DNA from: Erysipelotrichaceae bacterium
GTDB taxonomy: Bacteria > Bacillota_I > Bacilli_A > Erysipelotrichales > Erysipelotrichaceae
Assembly: GCA_900770275.1 (NCBI GenBank)
Contig: CAAGJS010000082.1
Coordinates: 1-8,036, forward strand
Direction of reading: 5' to 3'
DNA: 8,036 nt
Shown here: positions 1 to 5,040 of the stretch, one piece after another
How the letters are laid out: each line of letters begins with the position of its first letter
How positions within the stretch are numbered: position 1 is the stretch's first letter
Position numbers and translations under genes: made by a program
Notes under the pieces: model-generated
Databases searched by the model: none
Told to the model about the DNA's origin: nothing
What the model saw: only the letters and a program-made list of their open reading frames with translations

Positions 1-111
1 CTTCCTCCAGACGTCTTCTCACGTTAACGCCCTTGGCTTCGGCTGTACTCTTCCCACTGCCGGGCGAGTTAGGGACTTTCACCCATTAGAGCGTGCGCCC
101 GCCGGGCGCAC
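1..111 (-). mobile_element. 5' end of a group II intron (class C-like), running off the left edge
   Basis: Read on the minus strand, the sequence starting at 111 opens with GTGCG, the group II 5' splice-site consensus. It continues with a CCCGGC segment, a GGGTGAAAGTCCC block (99% of bacterial class B/C introns carry something close to this; here judged from memory), a CAAGGGCGTT block and, near position 1, CTGGAGGAAG, which corresponds to the CTGAAGGAAG of domain I. The same blocks in the same order occur at the start of the Oceanobacillus iheyensis class IIC intron. The first 19 bases can fold into an 8-bp hairpin (93-111). The intron 5' end abuts an intrinsic terminator, as class C introns do. 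Only domain I is inside the window, so the reverse transcriptase and the 3' end cannot be assessed. An earlier reading as an insertion-sequence end was dropped because the splice-site motif and block order fit an intron better. Confidence 0.86.
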
Positions 112-152
112 AAAAGACCATGCCCTGCACATCTGCAGAACATGGTCTTTTT
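112..152 (-). terminator. Intrinsic terminator of the hsp20 operon; intron landing site
   Basis: A perfect 11-bp stem (112-122 with 141-151) is topped by a further 4-bp stem (125-128 with 135-138) after a 2-by-2 internal loop. Both flanks carry A/T runs, so it could stop transcription in either direction. It lies 85 bases after the stop codon of the last hsp20 gene. On the minus strand its U-tract ends exactly where the group II intron begins. Confidence 0.9.
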
Positions 153-237
153 GAAATAAGAAGGAGAACAAAAAATGGAGACGTTCATGCGTTCAGATAT
201 CGCGAAGACGTGGTTCCGAACGCTGTACTATTCTTCG

Positions 238-696
238 TTACTGAATGGCGATCCGGGTTGCAGCCTCACTCTCCGGAATCGCAGCTTTCTTCGGCACCTT
301 GACGGTCAGGACGCCGTTCTCGTAGGAGGCCTTTACATCCTCCGGCTTAACGTCCTTCCCGACTGCAAAGTGTCTCTCATAGGACGACACCGATCTCTCG
401 CGGCGAAGGTACTCGCCCTTGTCGTTCTTTTCGTTCTTCTCATCGCTGTGCTTTGCGGCAATGACAAGAGAGCCGTCCTTTAAGTCCAGATGAATGTCCT
501 TTTTGTCAAATCCCGGAAGATCCGCCTGGATCTTCAGATCCTTGCCCTCATCGACAACATCGGTCTTGAAGGAGGGCATTGCTCTTTTGCCCCTGCCGTT
601 TCCGAAGAACCGGTAGAGCTCATGCTCGAGCCCTGCCATCTCACGTGCAAATTCATCTCTGTCATCGGTATCCGACCAGATCATAGGTACTAACAT
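238..696 (-). CDS. Small heat shock protein, Hsp20/alpha-crystallin family (third gene of operon)
   Basis: A predicted 152-residue cytoplasmic, ATP-independent holdase that would bind unfolding proteins and keep them refoldable by other chaperones. The alpha-crystallin domain spans about residues 42-137, with DLPGF at 59-63 and the signature NGVL at 127-130. The C-terminal tail ends in RIAIQ, giving the IxI motif (149-151) that docks into a neighbouring dimer during oligomer assembly. An in-frame ATG at 705 overlaps the AAGGAG ribosome binding site. The start was therefore set at 696, giving 9 bases of spacing and an N-terminus (MLVPMIWSDTDDRD) that aligns with the next paralogue (MFYPMLWNDTDTRD). 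It follows that gene by 36 bases. The two proteins are clearly close relatives, so this looks like tandem duplication. The family call is firm; the client range is unknown. Confidence 0.95.
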   Translation of the reverse strand: MLVPMIWSDTDDRDEFAREMAGLEHELYRFFGNGRGKRAMPSFKTDVVDEGKDLKIQADLPGFDKKDIHLDLKDGSLVIAAKHSDEKNEKNDKGEYLRRERSVSSYERHFAVGKDVKPEDVKASYENGVLTVKVPKKAAIPESEAATRIAIQ

Positions 697-732
697 ACAG
701 GTCATCTCCTTGGAAAGAAATTCAAATCAAAA

Positions 733-1206
733 TCAGCCCTCGATCGCAATGCGGCTTGCATTGTTCTCGATCTTCTTCTCGTCCTTCTTCGGGACGTTGA
801 TGGCAAGCACACCGTTCTCAAACGATGCGCTGATGTCCGAAGGCTTTACATCCTTGCCGACATAGAAGCTTCTGCGGACAGCGCCAGTGCTTCTCTCGCG
901 GCGGATATAATTGCCCTTCTCGTCCTTCTTGTCGTTGCTGACCTCATGGCTTGCGGCGATGATAAGGTTGCCGTCCTTGAGATCCAGGGTGATATCTTCC
1001 TTCTTAAATCCCGGAAGCTCTGCCTCAACGCTGTAGTGATCGCCCCTGTCGACGACATCGGTCTTCATGACCGGGGTGCCATTGAACATGCCGGTCCAGC
1101 CATCATTCCAGCCGTTCCAGAGACTGTTCATCTCGCGGTCCATTTCATCAAAAACATCGGCAACATCTCTCGTATCGGTATCATTCCAAAGCATCGGATA
1201 GAACAT
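733..1206 (-). CDS. Small heat shock protein, Hsp20/alpha-crystallin family (second gene of operon)
   Basis: Predicted 157-residue Hsp20 chaperone. The N-terminal arm (1-45) is rich in Trp, Met and Gly (for example SLWNGWNDGW around 28-37), as expected of the client-binding arm. The alpha-crystallin domain follows, with ELPGF at 63-67, LDLKDG near 74-79 and the signature NGVL at 131-134. The tail carries the IxI docking motif as IAI (153-155). The open frame extends 20 codons further upstream, but ATG at 1206 is preceded by AAGGAGA at about 8 bases. That gives the MFYPMLW start shared with the third gene. It lies 68 bases after the first hsp20 gene, and its own strong ribosome binding site suggests independent initiation on one message. 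Very similar to the 238-696 product and more distant from the 1275-1652 product, which suggests it was duplicated later. Confidence 0.95.
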   Translation of the reverse strand: MFYPMLWNDTDTRDVADVFDEMDREMNSLWNGWNDGWTGMFNGTPVMKTDVVDRGDHYSVEAELPGFKKEDITLDLKDGNLIIAASHEVSNDKKDEKGNYIRRERSTGAVRRSFYVGKDVKPSDISASFENGVLAINVPKKDEKKIENNASRIAIEG

Positions 1207-1274
1207 AATCAAAATCTCCTTTCGAAAAAAAGTCATCATCAGATGAATGTCAAAGATCCGGATCAAAAATCAGG

Positions 1275-1652
1275 TCACAGGATCTGAATGGTCGTATCGG
1301 TCTTCGTGTGCTCGTCGTCCTTCTTCGCGATACTCACGGTCAGAAGCCCGTCCTCATACTTTGCAGACAGATCCTCGGGCGTCACGCGCCTGTCAAGCTG
1401 GAACCGTCTCTCGAGGGCTCCGTGATAGCGCTCACCCCGAAGATACTTTGCGGTGTCCTTCTGATCCTTCTTCTCTGCGCGGATCGTAAGCACCGCATCC
1501 TTCAGGGTAATGGCGATCTCATCCTTGGCGAATCCCGGAAGCTCCGTGATCACTTCGTAGTGATCTCCTGCATCCGTGATATCCGCTCTCATTGCAGCTG
1601 CCTGATTGGCAGCCGTGTCACAATCATAAGTCCAATAAAAAGGTCTGAACAT
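1275..1652 (-). CDS. Small heat shock protein, Hsp20/alpha-crystallin family (first gene of operon)
   Basis: Predicted 125-residue Hsp20, shorter than its two neighbours because the N-terminal arm is only about 20 residues. The alpha-crystallin domain runs from about 21 to 112, with ELPGF at 37-41, LKDAVLTI near 50-57 and DGLL (101-104) in place of the usual NGVL. The C-terminal tail ends IQIL, preserving an IxI motif at 122-124. The frame has an ATG at 1673, but ATG at 1652 sits 7 bases after AAGGAGA and yields MFRPFYW, matching the MFYP/MLVP starts of the other two, so 1652 was chosen. It is promoter-proximal, about 105 bases after the expected transcription start. The short arm and diverged signature suggest a role distinct from the other two, for example a mixed-oligomer subunit, but that is inference. 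Confidence 0.95.
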   Translation of the reverse strand: MFRPFYWTYDCDTAANQAAAMRADITDAGDHYEVITELPGFAKDEIAITLKDAVLTIRAEKKDQKDTAKYLRGERYHGALERRFQLDRRVTPEDLSAKYEDGLLTVSIAKKDDEHTKTDTTIQIL

Positions 1653-1757
1653 TTCGTTTCTCCTTTGTATCAATCATCAAACAATCAAAACAATCAAGTG
1701 GTTCGGTGAGGAACCTTCCGGAGGATCTCATCTCTTTCCTTCCTCCCTGTTCCTTAC
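1653..1757 (-). promoter_or_regulatory. Leader (5' UTR) of the hsp20 operon with mutually exclusive hairpins
   Basis: On the minus strand the leader can form a composite hairpin: 1749-1754 with 1709-1714 (6 bp), then 1741-1746 with 1720-1725 (6 bp), loop 15. It can instead form a local 5-bp hairpin, 1711-1715 with 1700-1704. Both use bases 1711-1714, so they exclude each other. The ribosome binding site (about 1660-1665) is not clearly masked in either fold. An RNA thermometer is therefore only a possibility. No CIRCE (HrcA) inverted repeat was found. Confidence 0.4.
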
Positions 1758-1764
1758 GCCTTAT

Positions 1765-1793
1765 GTTATACATCAACTATAACAGACGGTCAA
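1765..1793 (-). promoter_or_regulatory. Sigma-A-type promoter of the hsp20 operon
   Basis: Read on the minus strand there is a TTGACC -35 box (1793-1788), exactly 17 bases, then a TATAAC -10 box (1770-1765), placing the start near 1758. It is the only good promoter upstream of the three hsp20 genes. No CIRCE or CtsR-like operator was seen over it. Confidence 0.75.
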
Positions 1794-1799
1794 GCTAGA

Positions 1800-2100
1800 A
1801 CTTATAAACAATTTGTAAACTCACACCAACTGCCGGGACCAAATCAGACGCAAACATAGTTGGCAGGTATCCGCCCCTAGAATCCGGAGCAGAATTCTTT
1901 CCGATCCAGGGGCAGCAATATCCGATATCTGATGTGAGGAATGATCGAATCGAGAGCGAAGTGATCAGGTAGACAGAGTGATATAGAAGAATCAAGAGAA
2001 GGACGATCCGCCGTCGGCAGAGGTCTCGGAAATGAAGCGGGAAATAACATGCCGGGAAAGATATGGGGAACCCGGGGATTTCCATCTACGATCAAAAATA
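1800..2100. other. Gene-free stretch
   Basis: No frame here has a ribosome binding site or a recognisable protein. The only structure seen is an interrupted inverted repeat (1873-1878 with 1908-1913, 6 bp, and AGAAT/ATTCT inside it) and a GGAA/TTCC palindrome around a CCCGGG near 2067-2083. It may be long upstream regulatory DNA of the hsp20 operon or decayed sequence. Confidence 0.5.
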
Positions 2101-2104
2101 GGTA

Positions 2105-2133
2105 TTGACAGGCAGTTTTAAACCGTTTAGAAT
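2105..2133 (+). promoter_or_regulatory. Strong sigma-A promoter with no protein gene behind it
   Basis: A consensus TTGACA (2105-2110), a 17-base spacer and TAGAAT (2128-2133) predict a start near 2140. No credible coding start follows. Two hairpins and a U-run come within 70 bases instead. Confidence 0.72.
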
Positions 2134-2139
2134 ACAGGC

Positions 2140-2201
2140 CACAGGAAAAAGCATTCGGTGCTTTTGTAAGGGCTTTATCGACGAGATCGAGCCCTATTTT
2201 T
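2140..2201 (+). ncRNA. Candidate ~60-nt small RNA ending in an intrinsic terminator
   Basis: Starting at the predicted +1 of the consensus promoter, the transcript would fold into hairpin 1 (2147-2153 with 2159-2165, 7 bp, loop UUCGG). Hairpin 2 follows (2169-2174 with 2190-2195, 6 bp, plus an inner ATC/GAT pair) and is followed by a TTTTT run at 2197-2201. Promoter, stem and terminator in 97 bases with no reading frame is the layout of a small RNA gene. Alternatives are a leftover leader or attenuator whose gene was lost or displaced by the IscB element downstream, or simply a terminator pair. I do not recognise a known RNA family. Confidence 0.45.
2169..2201 (+). terminator. Intrinsic terminator of the candidate small RNA
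   Basis: An AGGGCT/AGCCCT stem (2169-2174 with 2190-2195), with three further pairs inside, is followed by A and a T5 tract. It should shield the IscB element from transcription coming from 2105. Confidence 0.65.
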
Positions 2202-2356
2202 ATGCACATTTTTCGAGTACAGTACGTTTGATGCGGATCTTGACGTGCAGAGGACTCCTATATCAGTTCCAAAATTTCTTATCTACTCAAAATCTCTTTG
2301 AATTTTCTTTGATCCTCAAAAAATGTGATTGGCAAACATGATTAATCCGTTTAAAC

Positions 2357-2362
2357 TATAAT
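2357..2362 (+). promoter_or_regulatory. Possible -10 box for the HEARO/omega RNA
   Basis: A perfect TATAAT ends 16 bases before the first clearly structured part of the RNA and would start transcription near 2369. The best -35 match (TTGGCA, 2329-2334) is 22 bases away, too far, so the promoter is incomplete or relies on the AT-rich upstream DNA. It probably lies in the DNA flanking the element. Confidence 0.35.
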
Positions 2363-2378
2363 CACTGCAAAAGGCAGT

Positions 2379-2700
2379 CGGTTCCTTTGTATGGACCTTG
2401 CCGTAACAGACCGGACAATGTCACTAAGTTAAGGCTCTGCCAGGTATCTTCCACAGTGCCCGACACCCTTGATTCAAACATTGACACGATTTTTGTCTTC
2501 GAATCAGATGCAGGAATTGGAAGCCTGCATTTGTGCAGTTGGCGATACCATGAATGCACCCACCGCTCTTGTACAGGTGGTGGCACTGCTTCAGTTCATG
2601 GTGAAATTTCGAGTACACGGCATCAGGAATACGGTAACTCTGCTTCCACAGAAAGTGCCGCACTGGATGCACAGCAACGCTGTCTACGACAGCGAATTAT
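2379..2700 (+). ncRNA. HEARO / omega RNA of the IscB element
   Basis: IscB nucleases use an RNA (HEARO motif, now called omega RNA) encoded just upstream, whose 5' end is the guide. The sequence here is structure-rich. It has GGT(t)CC/GGACC (2380-2385 with 2393-2397), overlapping a stronger hairpin, 2394-2403 with 2412-2422 (9 pairs, one mismatch, one bulge, 8-nt loop). A 7-bp closing helix, 2454-2460 with 2582-2588, encloses three hairpins: 2469-2475/2501-2507, 2525-2529/2534-2538 and 2560-2564/2576-2580. A perfect 7-bp hairpin with a 3-nt loop (2678-2684/2688-2694) closes the region about 30 bases before iscB. A rival 8-bp helix, 2580-2587 with 2654-2661, would use the same GGCACT strand. 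The RNA identity rests on position and the IscB neighbour plus these helices; the exact ends are estimates. Confidence 0.72.
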
Positions 2701-2726
2701 CTTTTCAGAAGGATGTAACTGTTTAT

Positions 2727-4391
2727 ATGTATGTAAGAGTAATCGCAAAGGACGGGACACCGCTGATGCCTACAAGGCGATGCGGCAACGTCCGTCATCT
2801 GCTTGAGACCGGCATGGCGGTTGCTATTAGAACCAAACCGTTCACCATCCGTCTTAAGTATGAAACATCGAAGTATGTTCAGGCTCTCTACGCCGGCATT
2901 GACACCGGCAGAGAGAATATCGACTCTGCGGTTTCCAAAGAAAACGGCGAGAATGTATATCTGGCTGACACCCGTTCCAACAACGGCACTGTTCACAGCA
3001 AGATGTATGATCGTGCCGGTTTCAGAAGAAAGCGCTGCAGACACGACAGACAGAATAAGCAGCGCAAGGCAAAGTTTGACGGCACCGAAATGAAAAAAGG
3101 CGATGCTGACAAAGTCCGCACAACCCACGACTGCATTTCCAGGAAGGTGTCTTACCCCGTTGCCGAGAAGTCTGTTACGCATAAAGTCATTCAGGGCAAG
3201 GAAGGCAAGTTCAACAATCGTAAACATCCTGATGGATGGATCACACCGTCAGCAAAGCAGCTGGTACAGATCACCATGAATGAAGTTAAGTTCATGTGCG
3301 ATACCATGCCGATCAGGCAGCTTTCGGTTGAGCGTGTGTCTTTCGATTTCCAGAAACTGGCTAACGTCAACATCAGGGCATGGGAGTACGGAAAAGGCCC
3401 CCTTTACGGATACAGGTCATACAAGGACTACTTCTGCGACGAGCAGAAAGGCAAATGTCCGTTCTGCGGTGAAGATATTGCCCATTACCACCACATCATG
3501 CCCCGCCACAGGCGGGGAACGGATACCGTCCGGAACATTATCGGTGTCTGCGAGTCCTGCCATGAGAAGATTCACAGTGGCCAAATCACCGACGAAATGC
3601 TTCACGAAGTCAAGGACGGTGTCGCAGAGTCGTTCGAAGTAGGTCTTCTGAACAGTGTAATGCCTGCTTTGATTGACGCCATGAAGCAGTTCTGCGATGC
3701 AAGGAATATCCGCCTTGTTGTCATGGACGGACGCACCACTTCTGAGACACGGAACAGGTACCATATCCGGAAAGACCACTGTACGGACGCTTACTGCATT
3801 TCCCTTGCAGGGCGGAACATTGATCCTGCTGACGTGAAGCTGGATGATTTCATCTTCATGAAGCGCCGGTTCAAGAAGAAGTCCAAGAACATTATCAACA
3901 CCCTCAATCAGCGTGTGTACTACGATGGCAAAAAACCTGTCGCATACAACCGTCATCGGGCAATGGATCAGAAGACCGACTCTCTGGAAGAGTACATGAC
4001 CAAATATCGTCGTACTCATACTGGTGCAGAAACGGATAAGCATTTCCGCTCTCTCACGGTGAGACCTGCAAAACGGACTTACACATTCCATAAGAATGGT
4101 ACGATTGCTGCTGTTCACGCAGGTGATGTCGTTCGATATGTGAAATACAATAAGACATACGGCAACACAAAGATCGATACTTTTGTTGCTCTGTCCTGCG
4201 AAATGTTCGGCGAGGGGCATGTCAAGTACGGTAACGGGACTCAGGGCAGGAAGCTGAAGTTCTGCAAGACCATTGCATCGGGTGCATTGCAGTGTGTCGG
4301 TATCGAGAAGACAGATACCTACCTCAGAGAGGTCGCCCTTGAAGAAGCAAAGCGCAGAGCTGCCAGAGTCAGGCGTAAGAGAACGGGCTGA
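2727..4391 (+). CDS. iscB: IscB-type RNA-guided nuclease (PLMP, split RuvC, bridge helix, HNH)
   Basis: Predicted 554-residue IscB, the family from which Cas9 is thought to derive, cutting DNA with an omega RNA guide. Seen in order: the N-terminal PLMP domain (PLMP at 12-15, KPFTI at 37-41); RuvC-I with GIDTG and catalytic D59; an Arg-rich bridge helix (RRKRCRHDR, 100-108); RuvC-II with E202 in VERVSFDFQKL; an HNH domain with CPFC (244-247), HHIMPRHRRG (255-264), N270 and CESCHEKIH (275-283); RuvC-III with H351 and D354 in DHCTDAYCI; then a 150-residue C-terminal region with GDVVR (466-470), expected to contact RNA and the target-adjacent motif, ending in a basic tail. All catalytic positions are present, so it looks active. 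The frame is open for 86 more codons upstream, but ATG 2727 starts exactly at the PLMP domain and the upstream part is the RNA. The ribosome binding site AGAAGGA is 13 bases away, longer than usual. Confidence 0.93.
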   Translation: MYVRVIAKDGTPLMPTRRCGNVRHLLETGMAVAIRTKPFTIRLKYETSKYVQALYAGIDTGRENIDSAVSKENGENVYLADTRSNNGTVHSKMYDRAGFRRKRCRHDRQNKQRKAKFDGTEMKKGDADKVRTTHDCISRKVSYPVAEKSVTHKVIQGKEGKFNNRKHPDGWITPSAKQLVQITMNEVKFMCDTMPIRQLSVERVSFDFQKLANVNIRAWEYGKGPLYGYRSYKDYFCDEQKGKCPFCGEDIAHYHHIMPRHRRGTDTVRNIIGVCESCHEKIHSGQITDEMLHEVKDGVAESFEVGLLNSVMPALIDAMKQFCDARNIRLVVMDGRTTSETRNRYHIRKDHCTDAYCISLAGRNIDPADVKLDDFIFMKRRFKKKSKNIINTLNQRVYYDGKKPVAYNRHRAMDQKTDSLEEYMTKYRRTHTGAETDKHFRSLTVRPAKRTYTFHKNGTIAAVHAGDVVRYVKYNKTYGNTKIDTFVALSCEMFGEGHVKYGNGTQGRKLKFCKTIASGALQCVGIEKTDTYLREVALEEAKRRAARVRRKRTG

Positions 4392-4399
4392 TTTCCTTA

Positions 4400-4439
4400 T
4401 ACAGTTGATCACTGTACGAATGTCCGGCAACAGACCGGA
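4400..4439 (+). repeat. Right-end subterminal hairpins of the IscB element
   Basis: Starting nine bases after the iscB stop codon are a perfect 6-bp hairpin (TACAGT 4400-4405 / ACTGTA 4411-4416, loop TGATC) and a 5-bp hairpin (TCCGG 4423-4427 / CCGGA 4435-4439). IS200/IS605-family ends carry such hairpins for Y1 transposase recognition on single-stranded DNA. The T-run needed for a terminator is absent. Confidence 0.5.
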
Positions 4440-4509
4440 AAGATGCTATCATGATCATGTAAACAAAGGACAATGAAGGATCATTCGAAGCCGAAGGGGG
4501 ATTTGAGAC

Positions 4510-4836
4510 ATGTCCGGGAAAGCCTTCTGTATCCTGTTTGATCTTGTGATGGCGTTTCTCTTCTTTCTGATCGGGTTTCTGTTTTGCCGATCCGACGGAA
4601 GAGCAGCCGGCCTTCTGAGCGGTTACAACACAAAGTCTCCCGAGGAGCGCCGGAAACACGATGAGAAAGCACTGTGCCGGGACTACGGAAAACGAATGAT
4701 GTTCTGGGCCGTTCCCTTTCTGGGCGGTGCACTCCTCGATGCCTTCTTTCCCGGCTACGGAGTGCTCCTGTCCTGGATCTTGTGGGCGGTACTGTTTGTC
4801 CTGCTCCTCAGAGAACGGCACAGGAGAGAACGCTGA
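4510..4836 (+). CDS. DUF3784-type small membrane protein
   Basis: Predicted 108-residue membrane protein. A first hydrophobic segment (about 5-25) is followed by a conserved-looking stretch GLLSGYNTKSPEERRKHD (34-51) and CRDYGK (56-61). Two more hydrophobic segments follow (about 63-79 and 83-100), then a basic tail (RERHRRER). The LxxGYNT...SxEE...LCR..GK pattern is that of DUF3784 proteins, which are common in Bacillota and have no established function. ATG 4510 follows AAGGGGG by 9 bases. It lies 59 bases beyond the proposed right edge of the IscB element, so its natural promoter may have been separated from it by the insertion, and no clear replacement promoter was seen. It converges with the AbiEi-like gene across about 200 bases. 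Confidence 0.8.
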   Translation: MSGKAFCILFDLVMAFLFFLIGFLFCRSDGRAAGLLSGYNTKSPEERRKHDEKALCRDYGKRMMFWAVPFLGGALLDAFFPGYGVLLSWILWAVLFVLLLRERHRRER

Positions 4837-4998
4837 GTCCAAGGGCAGGGGCCAGGACATCGAGGAGATTGATGCAGCTGCAAAATGCCCCGGTCATGCT
4901 CTCTGCAAACCGGGCAGGCATTCCTGTTCGCGGTTCAGTCCGTTAAACAGGTTAAGGAAAGCCCATGCCATGCCGCCGGGAGACTATGAAACCGTTTA

Positions 4999-5040
4999 GC
5001 GGGCTGATTTACACTACCGGTCGGAGAGCCGCTTTCTTTT
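4999..5040 (+). terminator. Weak intrinsic terminator candidate after the DUF3784 gene
   Basis: GCGGGCT (4999-5005) can pair with AGCCGC (5027-5032) with one bulged G, followed by TTTCTTTT (5033-5040). The loop is long (21 bases), so efficiency is doubtful. It ends at the stop codon of the opposing AbiEi-like gene. Confidence 0.35.

Larger units (their letters stand above)
2379..4450 (+). mobile_element. IscB (IS200/IS605-type) element without transposase; approximate ends
   Basis: The unit contains the structured RNA, iscB and a right end with two hairpins, in the order typical of IscB/HEARO elements. There is no TnpA (Y1 transposase), so movement would need a transposase supplied from elsewhere. 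The left end is taken where the conserved-looking RNA structure starts. The right end is taken at 4450 because ATGA follows at 4451, and ATGA/GTGA is the flank motif reported for HEARO insertions. Elements of this type make no target duplication, so the ends cannot be proven from direct repeats. Confidence 0.5.

Noticed and set aside
175..483. Plus-strand 102-codon frame with an AAGGAG ribosome binding site 7-8 bases before its ATG
   Set aside because: It runs antisense through the hsp20 gene, its product resembles nothing, and the opposite strand is a clear Hsp20. The ribosome binding site is probably chance.
2211..2617. 11-base direct repeat TTTCGAGTACA at 2211-2221 and 2607-2617
   Set aside because: Too short and in unrelated contexts (intergenic and omega RNA); no element ends or operator pattern go with it.
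2469..2726. N-terminal extension of 86 codons to IscB in the same frame
   Set aside because: The PLMP domain, which is the start of IscB proteins, begins exactly at ATG 2727, and the extension coincides with the structured RNA. No ribosome binding site precedes 2469.
3417..4430. Long minus-strand frame (337 codons) opposite iscB
   Set aside because: Shadow of the iscB coding frame; no recognised domain and no ribosome binding site.
2120..4999. 11-base repeat AAACCGTTTAG at 2120-2130 and 4989-4999, on both sides of the IscB element
   Set aside because: Similarity stops at 11 bases, the copies lie 250-540 bases outside the likely element ends, and this family makes no target duplications; probably chance.
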